Source: Bradyrhizobium viridifuturi | GTDB lineage: Bacteria; Pseudomonadota; Alphaproteobacteria; Rhizobiales; Xanthobacteraceae | NCBI RefSeq assembly: GCF_001238275.1 | Contig: NZ_LGTB01000050.1 | Span: forward strand, 1 to 62,389 | Direction: 5' to 3' | DNA: 62,389 nt | Part shown: positions 53,304-61,704 of the stretch, piece after piece | Layout: every line of letters begins with the position of its first letter | How positions within the stretch are numbered: the stretch's first letter is position 1 | The notes under the pieces: generated by a model | The model's database searches: none | Seen by the model: the letters and a program-made list of their open reading frames with translations, nothing else | What the model was told of the DNA's origin: nothing | Program-made: the position numbers and the translations under genes

Positions 53304-56300
53304 TCACTCGTCCAGAACATCCAGCAGATCGTTGATCCGCTCGAAAGGCGGCTCCTGTGTTCTGCCTGAGTAGAAGACGCGATCGCCGTCGCGTTGTAGC
53401 GATCGTGCCCTGGATTTCGGCAGCCGCCCCGGGAGGAACGTCGCCGCGACGGCCTCCGGTCCGACGTCGAGCCTCACGATGCCTCGCCGCTTGCAATCGA
53501 TCCTGAGCCTTGCCGCCGCGAAGAAATCCCGCCCCGCCGGCGGCAGCTTGCCGAAACGGCGCGAAGTCTCTTCCTCGAGATCTTCCAGATCGTCCTCGTT
53601 CCGGCACCTGGCGACGCGGCCATAAATTTCAAGGCGCATCGATTCCGACTGCACATAACTCCGTGGCAAGAGATCCGCGAGCGGAAGGTTGAGGTCGGGC
53701 ACCCACAGATCGGCGGACCGATCGTTGGTCTTCTCCGAAGCCTGCTTCAGAAGGTGGCTATAGAGCACCGGCCCGAACACCTGCACGTGGCCGGACTGCC
53801 GCTCGGACAACAGGTCTCCGGCACCTCTGAGGTCCAGATCACGTTCGCTGATCGCAAACCCGGCGCCCGGCCTGCTGAACTCCTCCAGAACGGCCAGACG
53901 CTTGCCGGACTGCTCCGAGCTCGATTCCGTCAGCATGTACGCGAAGGCGCGCGTTCCGCCGCGCCCCACCCGTCCCCTCAGCTGGTGCAGCTGCGCCAGA
54001 CCAAACTTTTCCGGCCAGCAGACCACGATGGTGTTCGCCCGTGGAATGTCGAGACCGCTTTCCACGATGTTGGTCGCCAGGAGAACGTCTGCCTCGCCTT
54101 CGACGAAGCTCATCATGCGGTCGTCAAGCTCATCGGCGGGCAGTCTGCCATGCAGGCAAACGATGCGGAGCTCCGGGGCGACCGCCTGCACGCGTGCCAG
54201 CAGCGGATCGAGATCCTGGATGCGCGGACAGATCAGGAAGCTCTGCCCGTGACGCCGCTGCTCGCGCAGCAATGCCGCGGCCATGGCGGCGTCCGACAGC
54301 GGCGCGATCTTGGTCACGACCGGCAGCCGATGCACCGGCGGAGATGCGATCACGCTGAGATCCCTGAAGCCGGCGAGCCCCGCCGCAAGCGTGCGCGGGA
54401 TCGGCGTGGCGCTCATCCACAGCGTATGGACCCCCTTCGCCAGGCCCGAGAGCTTCGCCTTCTCCGCTGCCCCGAAGTGCTGCTCCTCGTCGACGATGAC
54501 GAGGCTGAGCTTGGCGAATTTGACGTCCTTCGATGCGATCGCCTGCGTGCCGACCACGACCTTCATCTTGCCGCTTCGCAGGCTTTCCTTGGTCTCCCTC
54601 ATCTCCTGCGCCGACGTCGCGCGCGACAAGCTTCCCACCTCGATGCCGAGCGGCGCAAACCGCTTGCGGAACGTCGCGACGTGCTGCCTTGCCAGAACGG
54701 TGGTCGGCACGACGATGGCAACCTGCTTGCCCGACAGCGCGACGGCGGCCGCCGCGCGCAAGGCCACCTCGGTCTTGCCAAATCCGACGTCGCCGCAGAC
54801 CACCCGATCCATCGGATGACCCGACGCAAGATCATCCAGCACGTCGCGGATCGCCTTTGCCTGGTCGACGGTCGTGAAATACGGAAAGCGCGCGACGAAG
54901 CGCTCATACGCGGGACCGGGAGCGACCAGCTTGGGCGCGCGCCGGCGACGCCGCTGCGCGATATGTTTGGCAAGCGCCTTGGCGGCGATCTGGATTTCCT
55001 GCTCCGCCTTGGTCCGCCGCCCCCACCACGTGCTGCCATCGGCCCTGTCCAATGTCAGCCGGCCGAGCTCCGCGGCATACGGCCAGATCAGCGCAAGGTC
55101 GGCGGGCGGCACCAGGACGGCATCGTCGCCCGCAAATGCCAGCCGGATCATCTCGCGGGATGATCCCTTCCCCATGTCGTAGGTCTGCAGGCCATCGAGC
55201 ACGGCGAGGCCCCGTTGCAGATGAACGACGACCGCGCCCCGCTCCGGCACGTCGGGGTGATCGAATGCCGCACTCCAGGCTCTGGCCATCGGCTGCGGAT
55301 GATGAGCCCGGCTGCCGAGCACATCGGTCGCCGTCACCACGACAAGCGGCTTGCGGCCTGAACCGATGAAGCCGGTGTCGAAGTCGGCCAACAGCGCAGC
55401 TTCGCCGCCCCGTCCCTTGGCCGCCTCGCTCCAATCGGTGAAGCGCTCCGCCTTGATCCCGCCCATTCGCTCCATTGCGCGCAGGTCGTCCTCCACTGCC
55501 GCGACGAGCAGCAGCCGCGATCCGGCGCGCTCCGTGTCGGCGATGAAAGCTCGGAGCGCTTTGCGCGACGAGGCGACCTTGGAGAAATCCGGCGTCGGGA
55601 TGAACGCCGCCTTGCGCGGCAGCACGCTCATCCGCTTGGTCAGCCGCTTCCAGTCGGCGGGGCCCAGGTACTCGCGCTCCGCCTCGCGGCGGCCGGCCGC
55701 CTCCTTGATCGTGCTCAGCCAGCTGTCGGCGTGAGCGGAGACGCCGGCGTCCGCGATCCAGCGTGCGCGGTCGCAATAGTCCGGCAGCACCGCGCGCTGC
55801 GCCCTTTTGCCTCCCAGCGCGATCTGCTCCGACATCGGATCGATCAGCAGTTCCTGCGCGTCGAAGACGACGTCGTGCTCGTCCGGATCGACGCCGGCGA
55901 TCCTGCGGATCACGCCGCCGGAATGCTCGATCCTGAACGGCCCAAGGGCGCCGGCCGGAAACACCTCGAACGTCATGCCGTGGAACAGAACGCTTCCCGG
56001 ATAATCCGCCTCTTCGTCGAGATCGTATCCGAGCGCCTCCAGACGATCCTTGAGATCCTGCTCGGAATGGCGCGCCCCCACCTTCAAGCTGATGCTGAGG
56101 CGGCTCCAACTCGCGGGCAGCGGCAACCGCTCCATGACCGCCTCGGCGGTCGACACCAGGAAGACGGGCCTCTTGCTCTTGGCAAGACGCCGCAACACTG
56201 AAGCGCGTCGGCCAGCGATCTCGCGCGACGGCTCCAGCCCGTCGAACGGCAAGGTATTCAGCCGCGGGAACACCAGCACCTCGAGCGACGGATCGAGCGA

Positions 56301-56504
56301 ATGCAGCACGCTGCCGAGGCGCTCGGCCCTGTTCTCGCTCTCCGCCAGGAAGACGATGCCGTCGCGGCCGAACTGCTTCCATTGCTCCAGGAGATGCAGC
56401 GCCAACATGCCGAGAGGCGAGGAAGATGAGATCCCGGAACGCGCCGCTCCCTTACTTTTCTTGTTCGCGCCAGCAGCAGCGCGGGCCTTCTTGGTATTCG
56501 CCAC
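53304..56504 (-). CDS. Mfd-like DEAD/helicase protein (paralogue of transcription-repair coupling factor)
   Basis: A 1066-residue protein with the Mfd domain order: UvrB-like N-terminal part, a diverged RNA polymerase-interaction (CarD-like) region around residues 420-475, then the translocase with Walker A GDVGFGKT (571-578), DEEQHFG (672-678), SATPIPRT (698-705) and TNIVESGLDIPRANTIV, and a C-terminal TRCF domain. True Mfd has about 1150-1180 residues and DEEQRFGV here reads DEEQHFGA, so this is best called a paralogue. Role unknown; transcription-repair coupling or displacement of stalled polymerase is the likely area. Confidence 0.88.
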   Translation of the reverse strand: MANTKKARAAAGANKKSKGAARSGISSSSPLGMLALHLLEQWKQFGRDGIVFLAESENRAERLGSVLHSLDPSLEVLVFPRLNTLPFDGLEPSREIAGRRASVLRRLAKSKRPVFLVSTAEAVMERLPLPASWSRLSISLKVGARHSEQDLKDRLEALGYDLDEEADYPGSVLFHGMTFEVFPAGALGPFRIEHSGGVIRRIAGVDPDEHDVVFDAQELLIDPMSEQIALGGKRAQRAVLPDYCDRARWIADAGVSAHADSWLSTIKEAAGRREAEREYLGPADWKRLTKRMSVLPRKAAFIPTPDFSKVASSRKALRAFIADTERAGSRLLLVAAVEDDLRAMERMGGIKAERFTDWSEAAKGRGGEAALLADFDTGFIGSGRKPLVVVTATDVLGSRAHHPQPMARAWSAAFDHPDVPERGAVVVHLQRGLAVLDGLQTYDMGKGSSREMIRLAFAGDDAVLVPPADLALIWPYAAELGRLTLDRADGSTWWGRRTKAEQEIQIAAKALAKHIAQRRRRRAPKLVAPGPAYERFVARFPYFTTVDQAKAIRDVLDDLASGHPMDRVVCGDVGFGKTEVALRAAAAVALSGKQVAIVVPTTVLARQHVATFRKRFAPLGIEVGSLSRATSAQEMRETKESLRSGKMKVVVGTQAIASKDVKFAKLSLVIVDEEQHFGAAEKAKLSGLAKGVHTLWMSATPIPRTLAAGLAGFRDLSVIASPPVHRLPVVTKIAPLSDAAMAAALLREQRRHGQSFLICPRIQDLDPLLARVQAVAPELRIVCLHGRLPADELDDRMMSFVEGEADVLLATNIVESGLDIPRANTIVVCWPEKFGLAQLHQLRGRVGRGGTRAFAYMLTESSSEQSGKRLAVLEEFSRPGAGFAISERDLDLRGAGDLLSERQSGHVQVFGPVLYSHLLKQASEKTNDRSADLWVPDLNLPLADLLPRSYVQSESMRLEIYGRVARCRNEDDLEDLEEETSRRFGKLPPAGRDFFAAARLRIDCKRRGIVRLDVGPEAVAATFLPGRLPKSRARSLQRDGDRVFYSGRTQEPPFERINDLLDVLDE

Positions 56505-56564
56505 GTCAAATCCATCGTTATTTTCGTGAGTCCGATCGCCCGTTGACGTGGGTCTCGGGGCGAC

Positions 56565-56737
56565 TCAGGGCTTGTCGGCCACCGGCACGGAAACCAAAGC
56601 GGCACGGATTTCCAGATATAAACCCCGATCGATCTCCGTGAAGAGTTCGCGAAACGACCTAGTCGAGGTATCTTTACTGCGCAACAGCGTCAGCTTGTGC
56701 TGCACCAGCGGGTGTCTAACGATCGTGACGCTTCCAT
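56565..56737 (-). pseudogene. Truncated uracil phosphoribosyltransferase remnant
   Basis: Starts with ATG 14 bases after the URC4 stop. With one G added after the second codon it reads Met-Glu-Gly, then VTIVRHPLVQHKLTLLRSKD and TSTRSFRELFTEI, which is the N-terminus of a UPRT nearly identical in pattern to the intact upp gene (HPLVQHKLSLMRDKDRSTKG). After about 35 homologous residues the similarity ends (DRGLYLEIRAALVSVPVADK and a stop). The PRPP and uracil sites are absent. It is either a decayed duplicate or a short N-terminal relic. Confidence 0.65.
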
Positions 56738-56751
56738 GGCAATTCTCTGCG

Positions 56752-57996
56752 TTAAAATACCGTGCCGTCGCTGATGATCCGGATCGGGGGCGATGCGTCG
56801 GCGCGGCGTTCGCGCGCCAGCCGTCGGCCCGCGGCCCAAGTGCCACCTTCCAGAATTTTCGCCAGCGGCAATGCATTTGCGTCGAGCCCGAGACGGCGTC
56901 GCACATGATCCGCGACGCGATCGAGCAACGCCACCGTCAGCGCCCGCCACTCCACGACCAGCGGCGAGGCAACATCGTGCTCCCGGCCTGCATCGCCTTC
57001 GTTGCGGAATGTCAACACGCCATCGTCGACGAAGAGCCCGCCGTTTCGATACTCGGCAAGGCCGGTCAGACCGTCGATATCCGTTACTTCAATGCCCGCA
57101 CGCTGCAGCGGCTCGATCAGCGAATAGGCCAGCCATTGCGAAAGCTTGTGCAACGGCATCAGGTGACTGGTCGGATCTGCGGTCGTCAGCATCGGATGCT
57201 TCCAGCAATCCCCGAGCGCCACTCCACCGAGCGTCAGCCGCGACGGCCAGATCGGGCCGAATTCCCTGAGCAACTCCGACAATATTGCGGGGGCCGGAAG
57301 CCTGTGGCCGTCAGCCAACGATGCCAGCCAGTCGAACAGGCCGCCCGGCCGCGGCGTGTCGAAGCGTCCGAACACCGCCGGCTTCGAGGCCAGCAGCCGG
57401 CCGAGGCTGCGTAACAAGTTCACCCGGCCCTCGATGCCGACCAACGGATTGGCATCAGACACCTGCATGCCGCGGACGAGGTCCGCAACGGATAGATTCG
57501 CCAGCACGTCGGCATCGGCCCGAAGGGGGTGTCGTGGATCCGACGAGAATACACCGCCGGTAAACATCGCAAGGCTGGCCAGTCCCAATCCCTCCGAACG
57601 ACCGATCGCCCATCCGGTCGCGGGGTCGTGGTAACGCCATGATGGGCCGGCGCCGGCGTCGAGGAAGACGCTGACCACGGCCAGATCGAACTCGGCGCGG
57701 GGCCGTTCCGCGGGATCGTGCCATGCCGTCTGGCCGGCCAACGTCGCCCAGCGATCGACGCCGTTCATGGAAAAATGCCGCCAGCGCGAATGAAACGGTA
57801 CCGCCAGCGAGGGGTAGGCCTTGGACGTGGTCTCCACCACCAGACCGGCCGTTCCGTCCAAACGGTCGAGATCGATGCGGAAGTTCGCAAGCCCGTCCTC
57901 GAGGCCGATGGCAAGAAGCCGATTTGCGCGCTCCCGCACCGCCCCGGCATTCAGCAGTGACAGGGCCGCCGACGTCTCTGGATTCACGGATGACAA
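56752..57996 (-). CDS. URC4-like protein (DUF1688), uracil catabolism
   Basis: A 414-residue protein of the DUF1688 family, the bacterial counterpart of URC4, a required enzyme of the URC route in yeast. Recognisable parts are AVRERANRLLAIGLEDGL, VETTSKAYPSLAVPFHSRWR, GVDRWATLAG and WKHPMLTTADPTSHLMPLHK. Yeast lacking URC4 accumulates ribosylurea, so the protein probably acts on that stage. The TTG at 57996 has gagagcggcc before it; a GTG at 57987 is the alternative. It lies eight bases after the URC1-like gene, one operon. Confidence 0.88.
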   Translation of the reverse strand: MSSVNPETSAALSLLNAGAVRERANRLLAIGLEDGLANFRIDLDRLDGTAGLVVETTSKAYPSLAVPFHSRWRHFSMNGVDRWATLAGQTAWHDPAERPRAEFDLAVVSVFLDAGAGPSWRYHDPATGWAIGRSEGLGLASLAMFTGGVFSSDPRHPLRADADVLANLSVADLVRGMQVSDANPLVGIEGRVNLLRSLGRLLASKPAVFGRFDTPRPGGLFDWLASLADGHRLPAPAILSELLREFGPIWPSRLTLGGVALGDCWKHPMLTTADPTSHLMPLHKLSQWLAYSLIEPLQRAGIEVTDIDGLTGLAEYRNGGLFVDDGVLTFRNEGDAGREHDVASPLVVEWRALTVALLDRVADHVRRRLGLDANALPLAKILEGGTWAAGRRLARERRADASPPIRIISDGTVF

Positions 57997-58004
57997 GGCC
58001 GCTC

Positions 58005-59252
58005 TCAATACTTGTCGAGCGAACGACCCACGAAGTCCCGCTGGGTTGGCGCTTCGGGTGAGTAGTAGCCGGCAGCCTTCTTCGCAACGATTTCGACCTG
58101 GGCATCCGCCGGCACGAGATCGTCGGGGATCGGCACGCGTTCGACGATATCGATACCCTGGCTCACCAGCGCATCGTGCTTCATGTCGCTCATGGAAACG
58201 AAGCGGTCGATGCGTTCCAGCCCGAGCCAGTGCACGACATCCGGCATCAACTGCTGGAACCGCGCATCCTGTACGCCTGCAACGCATTCCGTGCGTTCAA
58301 AGTACTGCGCGGCGGCATCGCCGCCTTCCTGCCGCTTGCGCGCATTGTAGACCAGGAATTTGGTCACCTCACCGAGCGCGCGGCCTTCCTTGCGGTTGTA
58401 GATCGTGATGCCAAGCCCGCCGGCCTGTGCGGCGCGCACGCATTCCTCGATTCCATGCAGCAGGTACGGGCGGCAGGTGCAGATGTCCGAGCCGAACACA
58501 TCGGAGCCATTGCATTCGTCGTGCACGCGGCAGGTGATGCTGGTGCGATGGTCCGGCAGCTTGGCGACATCACCGAACAGATAAGCCGTGGTGCCACCGA
58601 TCGGCGGCAAGAACACATGAAGGTCAGGCCGCGTGACCAGCTCCGGAAACATGCCTGCCGTCTGCTCGAACAACTGCCTGCGCAGATTGCTTTCGGTCGT
58701 GGCGAAGCGCGCCGCAATTCCGGGCAGATACCAGACCGGGTCGATCGCGATCTTGACAACAGAGATGCTGCCAGTCTCGTGAACGACGGTCCCGTCGCGC
58801 TTGAGCCGACCGGCGGTGATCGCGGCCTGCAATTCCGGCAGATCGAGGCGGGCGCGGGTGATCGCAATGCTCGGACGGATATCGACGCCCTCGGCGATCT
58901 CCTTCGAGAACGCTTCTGCGGCCAGGTGCCCCCATGGATCGAGCGAGACGATCCGGTTGGGTTCGGTCCATTGCGGGAATGGCCCGACCGTGGCGGCAGG
59001 CTGCGTATTGGTCAGGTCAGGACGCCGGATCGGATCGAGCGCGCCGGACGAGACCGCCAGCGCCCGGTAGATCGAATAGGAACCGCCGTGGGTGCCGACG
59101 ACATTACGCTGCTGGGGACGTGAAACCGTCCCAATCACCGGCCCGCGGACATGCGCCGTGGCCGCTCCCCAGGAAATCGGAAAGTCAATCTTCGCGCCCG
59201 GCGCCGGATGGGACGTAATCCGAATATGATCAGTTCGATTAGAGCGAGTCAT
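58005..59252 (-). CDS. URC1-like GTP cyclohydrolase II-related protein, uracil catabolism
   Basis: A 415-residue protein made of an N-terminal extension and a GTP cyclohydrolase II-like domain. Zinc ligands are Cys247, Cys258 and Cys260 in RVHDECNGSDVFGSDICTC, spaced as in RibA; RKEGRALGEVTKFL and the C-terminal ALVSQGIDIVERVPI also match. The long N-terminal half (residues 1-200) is not in RibA, and there is no ribB domain, so the protein belongs to the URC1 type that opens a uracil nucleotide rather than GTP. The start at 59252 avoids 33 non-homologous residues. First gene of the URC operon. Confidence 0.9.
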   Translation of the reverse strand: MTRSNRTDHIRITSHPAPGAKIDFPISWGAATAHVRGPVIGTVSRPQQRNVVGTHGGSYSIYRALAVSSGALDPIRRPDLTNTQPAATVGPFPQWTEPNRIVSLDPWGHLAAEAFSKEIAEGVDIRPSIAITRARLDLPELQAAITAGRLKRDGTVVHETGSISVVKIAIDPVWYLPGIAARFATTESNLRRQLFEQTAGMFPELVTRPDLHVFLPPIGGTTAYLFGDVAKLPDHRTSITCRVHDECNGSDVFGSDICTCRPYLLHGIEECVRAAQAGGLGITIYNRKEGRALGEVTKFLVYNARKRQEGGDAAAQYFERTECVAGVQDARFQQLMPDVVHWLGLERIDRFVSMSDMKHDALVSQGIDIVERVPIPDDLVPADAQVEIVAKKAAGYYSPEAPTQRDFVGRSLDKY

Positions 59253-59495
59253 CGCTACGCACTCACAGATGTCGATCGTTCGCCGGGCGGGATAGATCCG
59301 ATTGCCAACAATCGAAGGATTCTTCAGTATGGCTGAACTGCGGTCGAACACAACGGCCGTTTCAGAGCGTCGCGCGCATTAACCGTAGTGCTTGCGACGC
59401 GACCATGACCTGCGGGGCCAAGCGCTCCCTAACCGCCTGCCCGTCCAATCCGACCACGCGGTGCTCGATGGCCAGAAACAGCGGCGTACATGCCC

Positions 59496-59510
59496 GGGCA
59501 CGCGACTTGC
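59496..59510 (+). promoter_or_regulatory. Sigma-54 (-24/-12) promoter for upp
   Basis: The sequence GGGCACGCGACTTGC has GG and GC ten bases apart and TTGC in place; only the first base differs from the consensus. The predicted transcript start is near 59522, 27 bases before upp. Confidence 0.7.
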
Positions 59511-59548
59511 ACGATCTCGCATGCAACCCATCTGGATAGAGCGACCTT

Positions 59549-60205
59549 ATGACCAAGAGCAGCGTGAACCTCGTCAGCCATCCCCTGGTCCAGCACAAGC
59601 TCTCGCTGATGCGCGACAAGGATCGCTCCACCAAGGGGTTTCGCGAACTTCTGAACGAGATCGGAATGCTTCTCTGCTACGAGGTCACCCGCGACCTGCC
59701 CCTGGAAATGGTCGACATCGATACGCCGGTCGCCGCGATGAAGGCGCCTAAAATCGCAGGCAAGAAACTCACGCTCGCTCCAATCTTGCGGGCCGGCGTC
59801 GGATTTCTCGACGGAATGCTTGCGCTCGTTCCGTCCGCGCGCGTCGCGCATATCGGCCTCTACCGTGATCCGGAGACACTTCAAGCCGTGGAGTACTTCT
59901 TTAAGGCCCCGCAGGACGTGTCGGAACGTATCGTGATCCTGTTGGATCCAATGCTTGCGACGGGAAATTCGGCCTGCGCTGCGGTCAGCCTGCTCAAGTC
60001 GCGAGGCGCCCGGGACATTCGCTTCGTCTGCCTGCTGGCGGCGCCCGAAGGGATTGCCCGACTTCAGGACGAGTGTCCCGACGTCCCGATCTGGACTGCT
60101 GCGATCGACGAGAGATTGAACGATCACGCTATATCGTGCCAGGCCTGGGCGATGCCGGAGACAGAATGTTCGGCACCCGGTGAGCGCGCGACATCGCCTG
60201 GCTAG
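59549..60205 (+). CDS. upp: Uracil phosphoribosyltransferase, C-terminus altered by a frameshift
   Basis: An enzyme that joins uracil and PRPP to give UMP. N-terminal VSHPLVQHKLSLMRDKDRST, GKKLTLAPILRAGVGFLDGM and the PRPP site VILLDPMLATGNSACAAVSL are normal. After DERLNDH the family reads Gly then YIVPGLGDAGDRMFGT, the uracil-binding part. Here that stretch is intact only in another frame (60129-60183), and this frame runs on to 60205 as AISCQAWAMPETEC. One added G after 60127 restores a 211-residue enzyme. It is divergent from the URC1/URC4 operon and probably supplies UMP to it. Confidence 0.9.
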   Translation: MTKSSVNLVSHPLVQHKLSLMRDKDRSTKGFRELLNEIGMLLCYEVTRDLPLEMVDIDTPVAAMKAPKIAGKKLTLAPILRAGVGFLDGMLALVPSARVAHIGLYRDPETLQAVEYFFKAPQDVSERIVILLDPMLATGNSACAAVSLLKSRGARDIRFVCLLAAPEGIARLQDECPDVPIWTAAIDERLNDHAISCQAWAMPETECSAPGERATSPG

Positions 60206-60260
60206 CGCAGCAGCCTCAGAGCGAAATCGACGTTCGCAGGCATTAGCGAAGCCCGAATGC

Positions 60261-61397
60261 TCAGTCGGAAGCGATCGGCAATAGCCGGGCGATGACAGCT
60301 ACGGGCCCGCCGCCGGGCGGCCCTTGATGTTCGGCTCCACCAGAGACATAGACGGCGCCGGTACCCGACAAGCCACCGATCAATCCGCCTACGGCAGCGC
60401 GGGCGTGCCGGGTTGAGCTGATGTCCGTGTCCTCAAGCATGATGTGACGAAATCCGCGAATGCTGCCGCTTGGCGAGGCCTCTGCCTTGGCGAAGATGTT
60501 GACGAGCTGGCGGGCCGCGGTCGACGGTTTGGAACCGTATTCGATGTGCAGTCGCACGCTTTTCAATGCATCGATCACAGCTGCGGAATCAATGGCGTCG
60601 TGCATCACGGCGTGCCCGATCTCGAATGGTGCGGCAGAGGAATCCGAATTGCCAAGCACGATGACGACATTATGCATCAGCTCGATGCCCGCCGACGTGG
60701 ACGCGACCGACGAAAACAGATCAAGCCGCCGCAGAACGTGTTCGTCGTCAATCCGACCTTCAATCTCGCCAAGTGCCATCGCGACGCCGAGCGCCGATGC
60801 GCCACGCGAGTACGCCATCGAACCATATGCGCTGCCGGTCACGGTCTCATTGCCCCGCGCCGCCGCGGCCTCGATGCGGTCGCTCGTCAGAAGCGGACAC
60901 TTGATCTGCACAAAATGGACATCCCGCGGATCGACGATAGCAGCGTCGGCCATGGCAGCGGCTACCGCCTTCGCGGTTTCCCTGATCTGCGCGCCACGAC
61001 CGATCTCCTCGGGCAGGAAATCCCGCGTGTGTGCCATCCCAATGCTGAGGCGCTTCCCCGAAATCTCCTCGACCCGGTGATCGGCAGGGCCATCGCGGGT
61101 AAAGACGGTGATATGGGGACTGAGCACACCTTCCGTCCCACCCGACATCACGAACGCGATCCGTTGCTCAACGCGGTGCGGCGGCAGATCGACATAAGGC
61201 GCCAGGGTCGCGCTGAGGGCTGAAACGGCGTATTCGCGCGTGTAATCGTTGACGCCACCATTGCCCTCGGTTTTGCCGAGTATCGCGACGATCGACTTTG
61301 GATCGATCTCGCCCTGCTCGATCAGGCTCAGCAGGCCGGAGACATCACCGGGGCCTTTGGTGGAAATGCGAACGACGTTGACCGATTTTGTGCGCAT
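60261..61397 (-). CDS. Ring-opening amidohydrolase (cyanuric acid hydrolase/barbiturase family)
   Basis: A 378-residue protein of the AtzD/barbiturase family, built of three similar units. The Lys-Ser pairs of the pseudo-threefold active site are visible: Lys42 (AILGKTEGN) with Ser85 (MSGGTEG), Lys166 (VQIKCPLL) with Ser233 or Ser235, and Lys304 (IFAKAEAS) with Ser352 (VSGGAEHQGPPGGGP). It opens either cyanuric acid (to carboxybiuret, then biuret) or barbituric acid (to ureidomalonate). Several rhizobial homologues are known to be cyanuric acid hydrolases; the URC neighbours argue equally for a pyrimidine. It converges on upp. The ATG follows ggggaagtgg. Confidence 0.92.
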   Translation of the reverse strand: MRTKSVNVVRISTKGPGDVSGLLSLIEQGEIDPKSIVAILGKTEGNGGVNDYTREYAVSALSATLAPYVDLPPHRVEQRIAFVMSGGTEGVLSPHITVFTRDGPADHRVEEISGKRLSIGMAHTRDFLPEEIGRGAQIRETAKAVAAAMADAAIVDPRDVHFVQIKCPLLTSDRIEAAAARGNETVTGSAYGSMAYSRGASALGVAMALGEIEGRIDDEHVLRRLDLFSSVASTSAGIELMHNVVIVLGNSDSSAAPFEIGHAVMHDAIDSAAVIDALKSVRLHIEYGSKPSTAARQLVNIFAKAEASPSGSIRGFRHIMLEDTDISSTRHARAAVGGLIGGLSGTGAVYVSGGAEHQGPPGGGPVAVIARLLPIASD

Positions 61398-61615
61398 CCA
61401 CTTCCCCAGATCTTCAGGGTCACAAAGGATTCGCGGGCCATAGCGGCTCGCGGCGTTCCGCGGAAAGGCATTGATTGCATCAAGATGGTTCTGGCGAAAG
61501 GATCGTTTTCAACATCGCCTCGACCGCCTGCCTCCACGAGCAAGGCCGCGGACAGCCAAGTCCGCTGCGTCGAACGGCGGAATTGCCCACTTTTTGTCTC
61601 ACCTGTCGCAATTTT

Positions 61616-61630
61616 TGGCACATCTGTTGC
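61616..61630 (+). promoter_or_regulatory. Sigma-54 (-24/-12) promoter for the ABC transporter
   Basis: The sequence TGGCACATCTGTTGC, followed by A, is a full consensus match with GG and GC ten bases apart. The predicted transcript start is near 61642, about 63 bases before the ATPase start. Confidence 0.85.
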
Positions 61631-61704
61631 ATCCAATTCCGGATAGCGTCCCGGGGCGACAAGGCCGCCCTGGGTCCTCGGTAATGCCTGGCGGAATGGT
61701 GCGG

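Noticed and set aside
57997..58287. Upstream extension of the URC4-like reading frame by about 97 residues
   Set aside because: It overlaps the URC1-like gene in another frame and is arginine-rich noise; URC4 homology starts near the TTG/GTG chosen.
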